Shown in pieces: positions 53,225 to 62,493 of a DNA stretch of 64,000 nucleotides. Below the pieces are notes generated by a model. It saw only the letters and a program-made list of their open reading frames with translations, was not told where the DNA came from and did no database searches. The translations under genes and the position numbers were made by a program. Source of the DNA: Clostridia bacterium (lineage in GTDB: Bacteria; Bacillota; TC1; UBA5767). Numbering within the stretch: the stretch's first letter is position 1; every line of letters starts with the position of its first letter. The DNA is taken from NCBI GenBank assembly GCA_016887505.1, contig CP069393.1, forward strand, positions 1,350,001-1,414,000, written 5' to 3'.

Positions 53225-54356
53225 GATAAACTTCTTCTCCTTTAATCCATACTGTTCGCACTTTGGCGTAAAAATCCAAGGGGTCTTTATCAAATGAAAC
53301 CATATTCGCCTCATACCCTGCCGCCAGGGTTCCAATACGCTCATCAAGGCCTAAGACCCGTGCTGCACTGCTTGTAAGCGATGCGATAGCTCCCATTTCA
53401 GAAAGGCCCTTCTTTCTAGCCTGCATCGCCATAATCCTAAGTGACTCCGCCGGTAATTCTGGAGCATCGCTAATAATACAAAAGGGTATACCAGCTTTTT
53501 CCAAAAGGGCTGGCAACTCATCCGAAATTTCTTTCATTTCCCTCTTACAGCGCGTCATAAAAAACGGTCCCAAGGCGATAAGAGCATCACTTTCTTTTAA
53601 TTCATCTAAAATATGAGCCGCGCCTGTCGCATGCTCCAAAATCAGCTCTAGATGAAACTCTTTGGCTAGACGCATTGCGGACTGTATATCATCGTAGCGG
53701 TGCGCATGCACTCTGAATGGTATCTTACGTTCTAAAAGCCATTTCAAGGGCTCCAAATCTAGTTCATATAAATCAGGATTTTTTTGCTGCTCTTCCCAGT
53801 AACGCTTTGCTGCATACAATGCTTTCCTAAGAAGAGCCATCTCACCCATCCGAGTATACGGTTGCATATTTTTGCTTCCATAGTCACGTTTCGGGTTTTC
53901 ACCCAATGCCCCTTTAATACTATTTGGCTCTTGAATTAGCATTTCATCCAAAGTACTGCCAGCGGTATAAAGGCTAGCGCCTTGGCCACCAATTAAATTG
54001 GAGCTGCCCGGCATAATACCCACAGTTGTAATTCCAGAAGCCAGTGCATCAGTAAAAAGAGCATCCGTAGGATAGATGCCATCTATGACCCGCAGAGCCG
54101 GTTGGACTGGATTTCCCAGTTCATTCACATCATCACCGCTAGAATCCATTTCCTCAAGCAATCCTATATGGCAGTGAGCATCTATTAGACCCGGCAACAA
54201 GACACCTGGGCAATCCAAAATTTCGTCGGCTTCTCCATCCCAGTCTGCCAAAGAACCAGCCTCCATAATGAGTCCATCTTGAACCAATACATAGGCATTT
54301 TCAACATATACCGATTCGATAAGGGCCCTGTTTGCCCTAAAACATTTCCTACTCAT
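53199..54356 (-). CDS. Amidohydrolase (imidazolonepropionase-related)
   Basis: A 385-residue metal-dependent hydrolase of the amidohydrolase superfamily (COG1228 type). Metal ligands are visible: LIDAHCHIG (HxH, about 58-66), a histidine in FRVHAHRYDD (about 214-223), LEHATGAAH (about 237), and a terminal Asp in IISDAPELPA. Such enzymes hydrolyse cyclic amides or aminoacyl compounds, substrate unknown. It lies between alr (8-bp overlap of its start with the alr stop) and tsaE (26-bp overlap), which fits membership in one operon but does not tell the substrate. Confidence 0.85.
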   Translation of the reverse strand: MSRKCFRANRALIESVYVENAYVLVQDGLIMEAGSLADWDGEADEILDCPGVLLPGLIDAHCHIGLLEEMDSSGDDVNELGNPVQPALRVIDGIYPTDALFTDALASGITTVGIMPGSSNLIGGQGASLYTAGSTLDEMLIQEPNSIKGALGENPKRDYGSKNMQPYTRMGEMALLRKALYAAKRYWEEQQKNPDLYELDLEPLKWLLERKIPFRVHAHRYDDIQSAMRLAKEFHLELILEHATGAAHILDELKESDALIALGPFFMTRCKREMKEISDELPALLEKAGIPFCIISDAPELPAESLRIMAMQARKKGLSEMGAIASLTSSAARVLGLDERIGTLAAGYEANMVSFDKDPLDFYAKVRTVWIKGEEVYHEKANAME

Positions 54357-55512
54357 CTTTATACACCCTAGGAACCCGTTCGCTAAGTCCGGTCAGTATC
54401 TCATAATTAATGGAGCCGGTCAATCCTGCTAGTTCGGAGACAGGAAGGCTTGCACCCGTTTCTTCCTCCACGCCATACAGAACTACTTCATTGCCCAGTT
54501 CCACTCCTTGAATGTCGGTTACATCAATCATCATTTGGTCCATACAAATGCTACCCACAATGGGTGCTCTTTTCCCCTTTATAAGCACACTACCCCGATT
54601 GGATAAGATGCGAGGATAGCCGTCTGCATACCCCAATGGCAAGGTTGCAATAACAGAGTCCCTTGTGGTCGTATAGGTTCCACCATAGCTAATGCGCATA
54701 CCAGGTTTGGCATGCAAAATATTGACGATACTCGCCTTCAAAGTGAGTGCCTGCTTAAGTGGCAGTAGGGTACTTCTTCCTTCAATATATTGTGATGGGT
54801 AATGCCCATAGAGTATGATTCCCGGGCGCACCATATCCAAGTGCGATTCTTTCATTGTCAGTGTGGCAGCACTGTTTGCCATGTGCTTTATGGGAATCTT
54901 CGTGGGACGTGCATTTCTATCGTTTTTTTCCACTAACATTTTCTCCAAGCAGTCTGTAAACTCACTGAAGCGATCCATTTGCATTCGGCAATAATCCACA
55001 TCACCAGTATCTGCACTAGCCATATGAGAAAAAATTCCATCAATCTGAATATTGCTCAAATCGTCTATCTCCACTATATCTTTTAGAGATTCATCGTCAC
55101 TCACAAAGCCGATTCGGTGCATGCCTGTGTCTACCTTGATATGCACTTTGACAATAGCATCCGCCTTTTTTGCAGCCTCATTCAGTTTAATCGCCTGTTC
55201 TTTGTTGAAAATAGTCTGCATGATATCATACTGTAATAACTGGTCGTAATCCTTCCAATCCGTATAGCCCAATATCAAAATTGGTTTGGTTATCCATTTT
55301 TTCCTGAGTTCTATCGCTTCCGACAAAACAGCCACACCAAAATAGTCTGTTACTTCATTCAAGGCTTCCTTGGCCACATGACTAGCACCATGCCCATAGC
55401 CATTCGCCTTAATAATGGACATGATTTTGGTTTCTGGTTCCAAAAATTCCCTCAATGCTTTTATGTTACTGCGGATAGCATGTATATCCACTTCTGCCCA
55501 TACTAGTCTCAT
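54349..55512 (-). CDS. alr: Alanine racemase
   Basis: A 387-residue PLP enzyme converting L-alanine into D-alanine for peptidoglycan. The PLP lysine sits in IIKANGYGHGASHVA (about 35-49), and the second catalytic Tyr in MRISYGGTYTT (about 255). VRPGIILYGHYPS and SICMDQMMIDVTDI are also typical. The ATG at 55512 follows GAGGAG directly. It overlaps the amidohydrolase start and follows the NAD(P)H-hydrate gene by 19 bp. Together with acpS and nnr it makes up the widespread Firmicutes acpS-nnr-alr order. Confidence 0.96.
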   Translation of the reverse strand: MRLVWAEVDIHAIRSNIKALREFLEPETKIMSIIKANGYGHGASHVAKEALNEVTDYFGVAVLSEAIELRKKWITKPILILGYTDWKDYDQLLQYDIMQTIFNKEQAIKLNEAAKKADAIVKVHIKVDTGMHRIGFVSDDESLKDIVEIDDLSNIQIDGIFSHMASADTGDVDYCRMQMDRFSEFTDCLEKMLVEKNDRNARPTKIPIKHMANSAATLTMKESHLDMVRPGIILYGHYPSQYIEGRSTLLPLKQALTLKASIVNILHAKPGMRISYGGTYTTTRDSVIATLPLGYADGYPRILSNRGSVLIKGKRAPIVGSICMDQMMIDVTDIQGVELGNEVVLYGVEEETGASLPVSELAGLTGSINYEILTGLSERVPRVYKDE

Positions 55513-55531
55513 ATTTTCTCCTCGGTCTAAC

Positions 55532-57103
55532 CTATACAATCTTCGTTACAAATGCATGGCTTTCCCATACTTGTTTTACGCTCATAAATGCTTTCGCAAT
55601 ATAACTCGTGATATCTCCAGCTTTCATGGACTCCTCGCCCCATTCCCGGGCGGCTAAATCTCCCGCAAGTCCATGTAAGTAGGCTCCTGCCTTCGCGGCT
55701 GAAAAAGAATCCAGCCCCTGACCCATGAGTGCTCCAATCATACCACTCAAAACATCTCCTGCTCCACCAGTAGCCATGCCCGGATTGCCCGTACTATTGA
55801 TGGCCAATTCATTCCCATCATAAATCAGCGTTCGGCTACCCTTTAGGAGGACGACACCTCCATACTTCATATATAATTCTTTTACTGCTCCGAGTCGATT
55901 TGCCTTCACTTCAGCAGCACTCCAGTTAAGCAGTCTAGCTGCTTCACCTTCGTGGGGGGTAATAACCATCTGCTTATTCTTATCGATCTTTGCTGAATCC
56001 ATGTATGCCAGCAGGTATAGTGCATCTGCATCTACAACCATTGGAATCTTGGATTCAAGTACTAATCTATGTACTAGCCCAATCGAGGAATCGTGTCTCC
56101 CCATGCCTGGTCCTAAAATTAGCACATCGCGCAAATTGCATTCTTCAAGTATCGCATCCGCTAAATTTTCTCCCAAGCAACCATCTTTCCCAATCATGGG
56201 AATGGTCATCGCTTCCGTTAATTTTCGTTCCATAATTTCATTAATTTGTTCCGGAACAACACAGCTGACCAATCCAGCACCGCTTCTAATCGCACCTTCG
56301 GCACATAAGTATACAGCACCAGTCATACCTTTTTTTCCACCAACCATAAGAATCTTACCCGCATCCCCCTTATGAATTTGAGCATGCCTTTTACCAATCA
56401 TTTCACTGATTCCCTTGGTCGTCTGAATTCTGTACTTTCCTTCATACTGTTCTAGCAAAGCCTTTGGCAGGGAAATATTTCCTAAATACACTTCTCCTGC
56501 TCGCTTCTTCTCATCCAAGTACAGTCCCAACTTTGGAGCACCCAAAGTAAGCGTATATTCACTTTCCATAACGGTATCGCCCAAACCAGTGTTGCTGTCT
56601 AACCCTGACGGTATGTCTAGAGCAATCTTGGTTGCAGAAGAGTCATTATAGTGTTCATAAATCTGCCATAGTTCCTCCCGTATAATACCGGAAAAACCCG
56701 TTCCGAACAATGCATCAAGAAGAATGTCTGCTTCTTCCATGCATTCCAGTATTCTCTTTTTTTGGTTCGAATAAATCAAATGGGAAGAATCCACTTCCAT
56801 CTTTTCTATGATTTGGTACTGCTTCTGGGCATCTGGAGATAACTTTTTGATATCAAAAGCTAGAATTAAATATGGTTTATAGCCTAAATTCCAAAGGTGT
56901 CGGAATACCGCGATACCATCGCCTCCATTGTTTCCTTTTCCGGCAATGATGCATACCATCTGAGATGTCAAGTTTACATGTTTCTGCATAAACTCCACCA
57001 CCCGTAATGATGCATTTTCCATCAACACCAATCCTGGAATACCGAAATCTTCAATTGCTTTTTTATCTATCTCCTTAATCACTTTTCCTTCAACGGCAAA
57101 CAT
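55532..57103 (-). CDS. nnr: Bifunctional NAD(P)H-hydrate epimerase / ADP-dependent dehydratase
   Basis: A 523-residue repair enzyme for hydrated NADH and NADPH. The N-terminal YjeF_N epimerase domain (about 1-215) contains GLVLMENASLRVVEFM and CIIAGKGNNGGDGIAVFRHL. The C-terminal ribokinase-like dehydratase domain (about 230-515) contains GDAGKILMVGGKKGMTGAVY, ILGPGMGRHD, VITPHEGEAARLL and the NPGMATGGAGDVLSGMIGAL signature (about 445). Both domains appear complete. It starts one base after acpS stops. Confidence 0.95.
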   Translation of the reverse strand: MFAVEGKVIKEIDKKAIEDFGIPGLVLMENASLRVVEFMQKHVNLTSQMVCIIAGKGNNGGDGIAVFRHLWNLGYKPYLILAFDIKKLSPDAQKQYQIIEKMEVDSSHLIYSNQKKRILECMEEADILLDALFGTGFSGIIREELWQIYEHYNDSSATKIALDIPSGLDSNTGLGDTVMESEYTLTLGAPKLGLYLDEKKRAGEVYLGNISLPKALLEQYEGKYRIQTTKGISEMIGKRHAQIHKGDAGKILMVGGKKGMTGAVYLCAEGAIRSGAGLVSCVVPEQINEIMERKLTEAMTIPMIGKDGCLGENLADAILEECNLRDVLILGPGMGRHDSSIGLVHRLVLESKIPMVVDADALYLLAYMDSAKIDKNKQMVITPHEGEAARLLNWSAAEVKANRLGAVKELYMKYGGVVLLKGSRTLIYDGNELAINSTGNPGMATGGAGDVLSGMIGALMGQGLDSFSAAKAGAYLHGLAGDLAAREWGEESMKAGDITSYIAKAFMSVKQVWESHAFVTKIV

Positions 57104-57475
57104 CTAGTCCTCCCCTATCGCAAAGGCAATGGCCATACCTGCTTCATGAGATAAACTCAAGGATACAGAACGTATATTCAAACTAGAAAGTACTTTTTCC
57201 GCATCCTTACCAAACCGGTAAAATGGCTCTCCCGACTCTTTCTTATCCACTTCAACATCCAGAAAGCTGCAAGCAGACAAGCCCTTGCCCACCACCTTCA
57301 TAAATGCTTCCTTGGCTGCATAACGAGCTGCATATTTTTCCCAAGATGAAGCTTGGCTTTCACAATAAGCCTGTTCACTCGGTGTAAATACCCGATTTCT
57401 AAAATGATCGTTTTTGTTTATTGCTTGTTTGATGCGTTCTGTATGCACCAAATCTACACCAATACCAATTATCAT
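57104..57475 (-). CDS. acpS: Holo-[acyl-carrier-protein] synthase
   Basis: A 123-residue phosphopantetheinyl transferase that activates acyl carrier protein. It starts MIIGIGVDLVHTERIKQAIN, with the metal-binding Asp in GVDLV, and has WEKYAARYAAKEAFMKVVGK (about 50-69) with the second Glu, and VSLSLSHEAGMAIAFAI at the end. The ATG at 57475 has an AAAGGA site; a longer frame upstream would cross the pst terminator. It opens the acpS-nnr-alr-tsaE-tsaB-rimI-tsaD operon. Confidence 0.95.
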   Translation of the reverse strand: MIIGIGVDLVHTERIKQAINKNDHFRNRVFTPSEQAYCESQASSWEKYAARYAAKEAFMKVVGKGLSACSFLDVEVDKKESGEPFYRFGKDAEKVLSSLNIRSVSLSLSHEAGMAIAFAIGED

Positions 57476-57520
57476 AGCTTTTCCTTTCAAAGTATCATAT
57501 CTATTATACAACAAGCCCAT

Positions 57521-57559
57521 TGTAAAAAGAAGAAACCAGTCGAAACTGGTTTCTTCTTT
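57521..57559 (-). terminator. Terminator of the pst operon
   Basis: On the minus strand a 15-bp stem with a TTCG loop (arms 57526-57540 and 57545-57559) leads into a T-run, after pstB. The same hairpin reads as a plus-strand structure. Confidence 0.85.
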
Positions 57560-57597
57560 ACTCCATGCTATCGCTAGATGCTTCACAATTCGTATTG

Positions 57598-58377
57598 TTA
57601 GCCAAAACGCCCTGTTATGTAATCTTCTGTTCTTTGATCTCTAGGATTGGCAAATATTTTTTCAGTACAATCGTACTCGACCAACTCACCGAGCAGAAAA
57701 TAGGCAGTTCGATCCGATATTCGAGCTGCTTGTTGCATAGAATGGGTTACAATGGCAATCGTGTAATCCTCCTTCAAGCGACTTATCAGCTCCTCTATGC
57801 GACTAGTCGCAATGGGATCTAGGGCTGACGTTGGTTCATCCATCAAGATGATATCCGGCTGTATTGCCAAACAACGAGCAATACAGAGTCTCTGCTGCTG
57901 TCCTCCCGATAAGCCATAGGCATTGTCATTTATACGGTCCTTGACCTCATCCCAAAGCGCTGCAGACTTAAGACTCGTCTCTAAAATTTCTGCCAACAAT
58001 TGCTTGTTTTTTATACCATGAATCTTAGGACCATATAACACATTCTCATAAATGGATTTCGGAAACGGATTTGGTTTTTGGAATACCATACCTACTTTAG
58101 TCCTCAATTCCTCAACCCGGAGTGACTTGTCAAAAATATTTCTCCCATGGTACAAGATTTCTCCTGTGGTATGAACACCAGGTATATTCTCAATCATACG
58201 ATTTAGTGTCTTAATGAAGGTAGATTTTCCACATCCACTTGGTCCGATAATGGCGGTCACATGGTTTTTAAAGATTTCCAGGTTCACATCTTTTAGAGCC
58301 TGCGTATCGCCATACCAGAGGTTTAATCCTTTAATATCATATACAATCTCAGGCGTATTCATTATTTTTTCACGCAA
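57598..58377 (-). CDS. pstB: Phosphate ABC transporter ATP-binding protein PstB
   Basis: A 259-residue ABC ATPase that powers phosphate import. Walker [20 protein letters not shown] (about 43-61), the PstB-type [19 protein letters not shown], the signature [16 protein letters not shown] (about 149-164) and Walker [14 protein letters not shown] are all complete. A TTG start at 58377 is used because GGAGG lies nine bases upstream; the ATG five codons later is too far from it. It ends the pstS-C-A-B order; a phoU gene is not seen nearby. Confidence 0.96.
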   Translation of the reverse strand: MREKIMNTPEIVYDIKGLNLWYGDTQALKDVNLEIFKNHVTAIIGPSGCGKSTFIKTLNRMIENIPGVHTTGEILYHGRNIFDKSLRVEELRTKVGMVFQKPNPFPKSIYENVLYGPKIHGIKNKQLLAEILETSLKSAALWDEVKDRINDNAYGLSGGQQQRLCIARCLAIQPDIILMDEPTSALDPIATSRIEELISRLKEDYTIAIVTHSMQQAARISDRTAYFLLGELVEYDCTEKIFANPRDQRTEDYITGRFG

Positions 58378-58392
58378 ATTTTTATCCTCCTG

Positions 58393-59334
58393 CTAATAGC
58401 TTTTCTGAAATTTGTTCCGGATAAAGATTGCCACCGAATTCATCAGGAACAGCACCACTAGCAAGACCACGATGGTTGCCGATGCTAGATTGGCATATTC
58501 TTTGGTTAATACACTATCCAAGGTCCAATAATAGATTTGAATAGGAAGGGCAGTGAAATCATCCATAATACTAGTCGGTACCCGCATAATCAACGCTGGA
58601 ATTCCAAGTACGACTAGCGGCGCTGTCTCCCCCATTGCCCTAGATACCGATAAGATAGAACCAGTTAAAATACCCGGAATGGCAATCGGTAAGACAACCT
58701 TCCAGATTGTCGTCCATTTGGTCGCGCCCATAGCATACGAACCTTCACGCAAATAGCCAGGTACTGACCGAAGGGCCTCTTGAGACGCCACTACAATGAT
58801 TGGTAGAACCATCAAGGACAAAGTCAAGCCACCAGCCAAAATACTCGAACCCAGGTGCAAAACCCTACCAAACAATGATAAACCAAGCAGGCCAAAAATA
58901 ACGGAAGGAACGCTAGCGAGATTGGATAGGTTGATGCGGATAAAGTCTCGAATCTTGCCTTCTTTTGCATACTCTTCTAAGTAAATTGCGGTAGATACAC
59001 CCAATATAATGGTTACTGGAATAACAATCAGGATTAGTCCGATGGAGCCAACTATAGCACCCCAAATACCAGCCTTTTGAGGGAAAATTGACAAGTTGCT
59101 AGTTAGAAACTGCCAATCAAGCCAGCCGATGGACTGCCTAATAATTTGGTAAAATAGGATCACTAGTACAGCGATGGCGAATACCGTTGACAAGGAAAAG
59201 ACTCTCTGCAACAGATTGTTAAGCCAAACCCTCCGCTTAATGTGGGAAGAATCAATCTTGAACGAGCGTTTTTGATTTATCTTTTTGTCTTTTTCAATGG
59301 CCAATTCCTTTAATAGTTGAGTTTCAAAATTCAT
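58393..59334 (-). CDS. pstA: Phosphate ABC transporter permease PstA
   Basis: A 313-residue inner-membrane permease, about six transmembrane helices, forming the phosphate channel with PstC. It shows ASVPSVIFGLLGLSLFG (about 142-158), an LMVLPIIVVASQEALRSVPG stretch followed by REGSYAMGATKWTTIWKVVL (the ABC-coupling EAA-like loop, about 195-214), and RAMGETAPLVVLG. A 45-residue charged N-terminal tail precedes the first helix. It starts one base after pstC stops. Confidence 0.95.
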   Translation of the reverse strand: MNFETQLLKELAIEKDKKINQKRSFKIDSSHIKRRVWLNNLLQRVFSLSTVFAIAVLVILFYQIIRQSIGWLDWQFLTSNLSIFPQKAGIWGAIVGSIGLILIVIPVTIILGVSTAIYLEEYAKEGKIRDFIRINLSNLASVPSVIFGLLGLSLFGRVLHLGSSILAGGLTLSLMVLPIIVVASQEALRSVPGYLREGSYAMGATKWTTIWKVVLPIAIPGILTGSILSVSRAMGETAPLVVLGIPALIMRVPTSIMDDFTALPIQIYYWTLDSVLTKEYANLASATIVVLLVVLFLMNSVAIFIRNKFQKSY

Positions 59335-59335
59335 C

Positions 59336-60259
59336 TCAATACACCTCTCTATATTTTTTAGAAATATACTGAGCCACCAAATTCATTAACAAGGTAAAAA
59401 TAAACAAAAGTAGACCCACAGCATACAGACTGTAATAACCCGTTGTACCCGCGCCGGCATCGCCACTGGTAAATTCAACAATATAGGAGGTCATGGTCTG
59501 CATAGACTGAGTAATATCAAAACTGAAATTCTTATTACTTCCACTAGCAATCGCAACAATCATCGTTTCTCCAATTGCCCTGGATATGGCTAAAACGAAA
59601 GAAGATACGATGCCGGAAACTGCAGCCGGTACCACTACCTTGGTTGCTACCTCAAAGCGAGTCGATCCTAGGCCCAAGGCACCTTCCCGCATGGCATTTG
59701 GTACTGCATTCATGGCATCCTCCGACAAGGAAGCAACCATGGGGATAATCATAATACCCATTACAATTCCTGGACTGATTACATTTTTAGCCCCCAAGGA
59801 AGGAATCAGATGCATTAAAAGTGGCGTTACGAAAGAATAGGCAAAGAATCCGTATACAATGGTCGGCACACCCGCTAAGATTTCTAGTATCGGTTTTAGA
59901 ACTCTACGTTTCCCCGCAGAAGCAAATTGGCTCAAATAAATCGCCGCTGCGAGTCCTACCGGCACGGCAACCAACATGGCAATAAGCGAAGTAAAAATAG
60001 TTCCATTGATGAGAGGAAGAATACCAAAAGAAGGATTTGCACTTAGAGGCGCAAGACTTGTACTGAAAACTTCTGAAAATGGAACCTTTTGAAAAAATTT
60101 GTATGCATCAAAAAATAGGGTCAGTACAATACCGACTGTAGTCAGTACAGACATGGATGCCATGAGCAAGAGAAACTTGGGCATAAAGGCATCCACATGG
60201 TTTTTCTTATGACTTATATTGTCCTGAATCAGCAGCCGGACATTGGTTTTTCCGTCCAT
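59336..60259 (-). CDS. pstC: Phosphate ABC transporter permease PstC
   Basis: A 307-residue membrane permease paired with PstA. It carries ILAGVPTIVYGFFAYSFVTP (about 125-144), the EAA-like loop NAVPNAMREGALGLGSTRFE (about 187-206), and SRAIGETMIVAIASGSN, the phosphate permease motif. Helices are typical, with a short cytosolic N-terminus. It lies 130 bp after pstS, with a hairpin in between; pstA follows immediately. The operon imports inorganic phosphate when it is scarce. Confidence 0.95.
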   Translation of the reverse strand: MDGKTNVRLLIQDNISHKKNHVDAFMPKFLLLMASMSVLTTVGIVLTLFFDAYKFFQKVPFSEVFSTSLAPLSANPSFGILPLINGTIFTSLIAMLVAVPVGLAAAIYLSQFASAGKRRVLKPILEILAGVPTIVYGFFAYSFVTPLLMHLIPSLGAKNVISPGIVMGIMIIPMVASLSEDAMNAVPNAMREGALGLGSTRFEVATKVVVPAAVSGIVSSFVLAISRAIGETMIVAIASGSNKNFSFDITQSMQTMTSYIVEFTSGDAGAGTTGYYSLYAVGLLLFIFTLLMNLVAQYISKKYREVY

Positions 60260-60334
60260 ATTTATTCTATCCTTTCGGTGTATTCCTACAGTTGAGTCAT
60301 TTCATAAATGCTTCATACTAAATTAGACAGAACC

Positions 60335-60359
60335 AAGATGAGGACTTTCTCCTCATCTT
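60335..60359 (-). promoter_or_regulatory. Intercistronic hairpin between pstS and pstC
   Basis: A perfect 10-bp inverted repeat AAGATGAGGA/TCCTCATCTT (60335-60344, 60350-60359) lacking a T-run. It is placed where such hairpins protect the binding-protein mRNA or reduce readthrough, giving more PstS than permease. Confidence 0.6.
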
Positions 60360-60389
60360 AGCAGCAATCCTATCTCACATCTTTATTTG

Positions 60390-61364
60390 CTAGTTGATAG
60401 CATCCAGCTGAGCTGCATAGGCAGCATAGGTTTCAGCAGGAAGTGGCGCAAAGCCAGTTTCTCCAGCCAATTTTTGTGCACCTTCCGCAGATACTATGTA
60501 CTTTGCAAAATCCAATACCTGAGGCTTTTCTTTGGCATAGTTCACATTCAAATACGTGAATACTGGTCTTGTGAATTGGGCATATTCTAAGTCTTCACCA
60601 ATGGTCTCAAGTGTCGGTGCAACCGGTCCCGCACCAAAGTCTACATGAACAGCTTGCAGTTTGTCTTGATTGCTCTCATAGTAGCCATAACCAAAATAGG
60701 CAATTGCATATTGATCGTTGGCTACCAAATCAACTAGGGTCGAATATTCTTGCTGTAGACTTGCAGTCTTGACCATAGGCTGCTCATCCAGAATCTTTTC
60801 GTAGAAAAACTCATAGGTACCATGATTTTCATTTGGTCCATAAAACTTGATTTCTTCTGAAGGCCAGTCTGGGCGAATGTCAGACCAAAGGACCACATCG
60901 TCCGCTTTATAGGAACCGGAAATAAACATACTGATGATTTCTTCTGCGCTCATTTCGCTAGCCCAGTCATTTTCCTTGTTAATTACCATGGTTAAGCCAT
61001 CTAGCGCTAATTTTATTTCAATTACATCGCGGTCCATTTCTAACCCTTGCTCCTTGAGTAAGGCTACTTCTTTATCTTTAATCTTTCTAGAAGCATCTGA
61101 AAAATCGGTTTCACCTGGTATAAATTTTTTAAAGCCAGCACTAGATCCTGCACGGCCAACCTGCACGCTGACTCCAGGTTCTTCCTGTGTCATGTATTCT
61201 TCTGCAATATAGGCCATCAAGGGATATACCGTTCCAGAACCATCTATGGTAACAGTACCCTCTAGCGCATCAGACGCTACTTCTGAATCCTCATTTCCCG
61301 AACATCCAGTGTAGGCAAAAAGCAGGGACATGGCGACTAGTACAATTATAATTTTCTTTAGCAT
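60390..61364 (-). CDS. pstS: Phosphate-binding lipoprotein PstS
   Basis: A 324-residue phosphate-binding lipoprotein. Signal peptide ends at lipobox FAYTGC (Cys about 20). Residues GTVTIDGSGTVYPLMAYIAE (about 36-55), FIPGETDFSDASRKI, LDGLTMVINKEN and FYGPNENHGTYEFF are the phosphate-contact segments of the family. The ATG at 61364 is preceded by GGAGG. First in the operon; a three-fold 11-bp-spaced Pho box lies upstream, so expression should be high in phosphate starvation via a PhoP/PhoB-type regulator. Confidence 0.95.
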   Translation of the reverse strand: MLKKIIIVLVAMSLLFAYTGCSGNEDSEVASDALEGTVTIDGSGTVYPLMAYIAEEYMTQEEPGVSVQVGRAGSSAGFKKFIPGETDFSDASRKIKDKEVALLKEQGLEMDRDVIEIKLALDGLTMVINKENDWASEMSAEEIISMFISGSYKADDVVLWSDIRPDWPSEEIKFYGPNENHGTYEFFYEKILDEQPMVKTASLQQEYSTLVDLVANDQYAIAYFGYGYYESNQDKLQAVHVDFGAGPVAPTLETIGEDLEYAQFTRPVFTYLNVNYAKEKPQVLDFAKYIVSAEGAQKLAGETGFAPLPAETYAAYAAQLDAIN

Positions 61365-61424
61365 TAAACTTCCTCCTATATTCTTGGTCAACTCATTGTG
61401 GTCTTCACTGCAACTTACAAATGA

Positions 61425-61492
61425 AGTATAGCATGATGTTTTTCAACTTGTGTTTGATCGAAGTTAACCTTTTGTTAAGAATAGGTTAAGGC
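61425..61492 (-). promoter_or_regulatory. Pho box and -10 of the pst operon
   Basis: On the minus strand TTAAC units recur exactly every 11 bp (TTAA at 61464, 61475 and 61486 in plus coordinates), the spacing of PhoP/PhoB direct repeats, with weaker units continuing toward a TATACT -10 at 61425-61430. No good -35 is present, as expected for an activator-dependent promoter. Confidence 0.7.
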
Positions 61493-61584
61493 AATCTAGC
61501 ACTGCTGCATTACTTTTTGTATTGTCCTTTCTCATCCTAAATTTTCTCTATCTATAGTTTCAAGAAAGGGTGACAAGGGTATAT

Positions 61585-61617
61585 AAAAAAGCGATAGAGG
61601 AAAAATCCCCCTATCGC
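61585..61617 (-). terminator. Terminator of the pentapeptide-repeat gene
   Basis: A GCGATAG-based stem (arms 61591-61600 and 61608-61617) on the minus strand followed by six T residues. Confidence 0.8.
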
Positions 61618-61681
61618 GAATAGAATACTTTATATTATACCTTGTGCTATAGCCCGCCTGCCTGTTCACAGATGGATGATC

Positions 61682-62338
61682 TCATTGTTTAATAATTAGG
61701 CCCATCAACCTAGATAAGAGGATTGCTTGCTGGGGAGAAACAAGAGCCCCTTTCAAATCCTCAATACGAACACCCAGGCCAGAAATATTGCAGCTGCTGA
61801 TATCAATACCATCAAGCTTTAGCCCTGACATTTGACATTCTCGCAAGTCAGTGTTCGTCAACCGAACAGCGGTAAAACTAGACAACTGAAAATCAGCAAA
61901 ACATAGGGATGACTCTTCAATACTTACCCCATTCCAATGTGAAAATCTGAAGTTAGCATACCCTGCATTGCACCTGCCAATAGATACGTGTCGCAAGGAT
62001 GCTTCACTAAGGTTTGACCCCAACAACTTGCAGTCGAGAAACTCAACTCGGTTGAATGTCGCATTGCTTAAGTCCAAATTTGACATGTCACAATTTTCGA
62101 ATCGCACATCCTCAATGTCCGCTCTTCTAAACGTTCCATCCTGAAAAGTAGTATTCCTGATGATTGTTTCTTTCAAACATACACTTTCAGCACTTCTTGC
62201 ATCAAAACTACAGTCAGTTATAATTGACGCATTAATTTGCTGTTCATCCTCAATGACCCTCATGGTGTTTTCCACTAAAAACATCTCTTCGGGAAAACGA
62301 GGTACTTGAATCTTTACATTTTTCTTAGCCTTTTTCAT
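61682..62338 (-). CDS. Pentapeptide-repeat protein
   Basis: A 218-residue protein. From about residue 50 to 190 it follows the A(D/N)Lxx pattern with five-residue periodicity, for example DMSNLDLSNATFNRVEF, GYANFRFSHWNGVSIEES and LCFADFQLSSFTAVRLTNTD, which forms a right-handed quadrilateral beta helix. No signal peptide or membrane segment is visible. Some family members mimic DNA and protect gyrase (Qnr-like), but most have no known role and no gyrase gene is near. The ATG at 62338 follows GGAGA; an upstream frame lacks a ribosome site. Confidence 0.82.
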   Translation of the reverse strand: MKKAKKNVKIQVPRFPEEMFLVENTMRVIEDEQQINASIITDCSFDARSAESVCLKETIIRNTTFQDGTFRRADIEDVRFENCDMSNLDLSNATFNRVEFLDCKLLGSNLSEASLRHVSIGRCNAGYANFRFSHWNGVSIEESSLCFADFQLSSFTAVRLTNTDLRECQMSGLKLDGIDISSCNISGLGVRIEDLKGALVSPQQAILLSRLMGLIIKQ

Positions 62339-62493
62339 CTTGTCTCCTGTCCCTTCGTGTAGGGAGCGATCATCTAACATCCTATCCAATATACCAGCAA
62401 GCATTCTTGTTTACAAATACCACGATTGACTGACTCTTGGTTTTTTCTACCTGTTTTCCCATCCAATCAGTAAAAAAGCCGCCAATAAGACGG

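Noticed and set aside
61682-62338. Qnr-type quinolone protection protein
   Set aside because: Only the generic pentapeptide pattern is present; loops and dimer features of Qnr are not seen.
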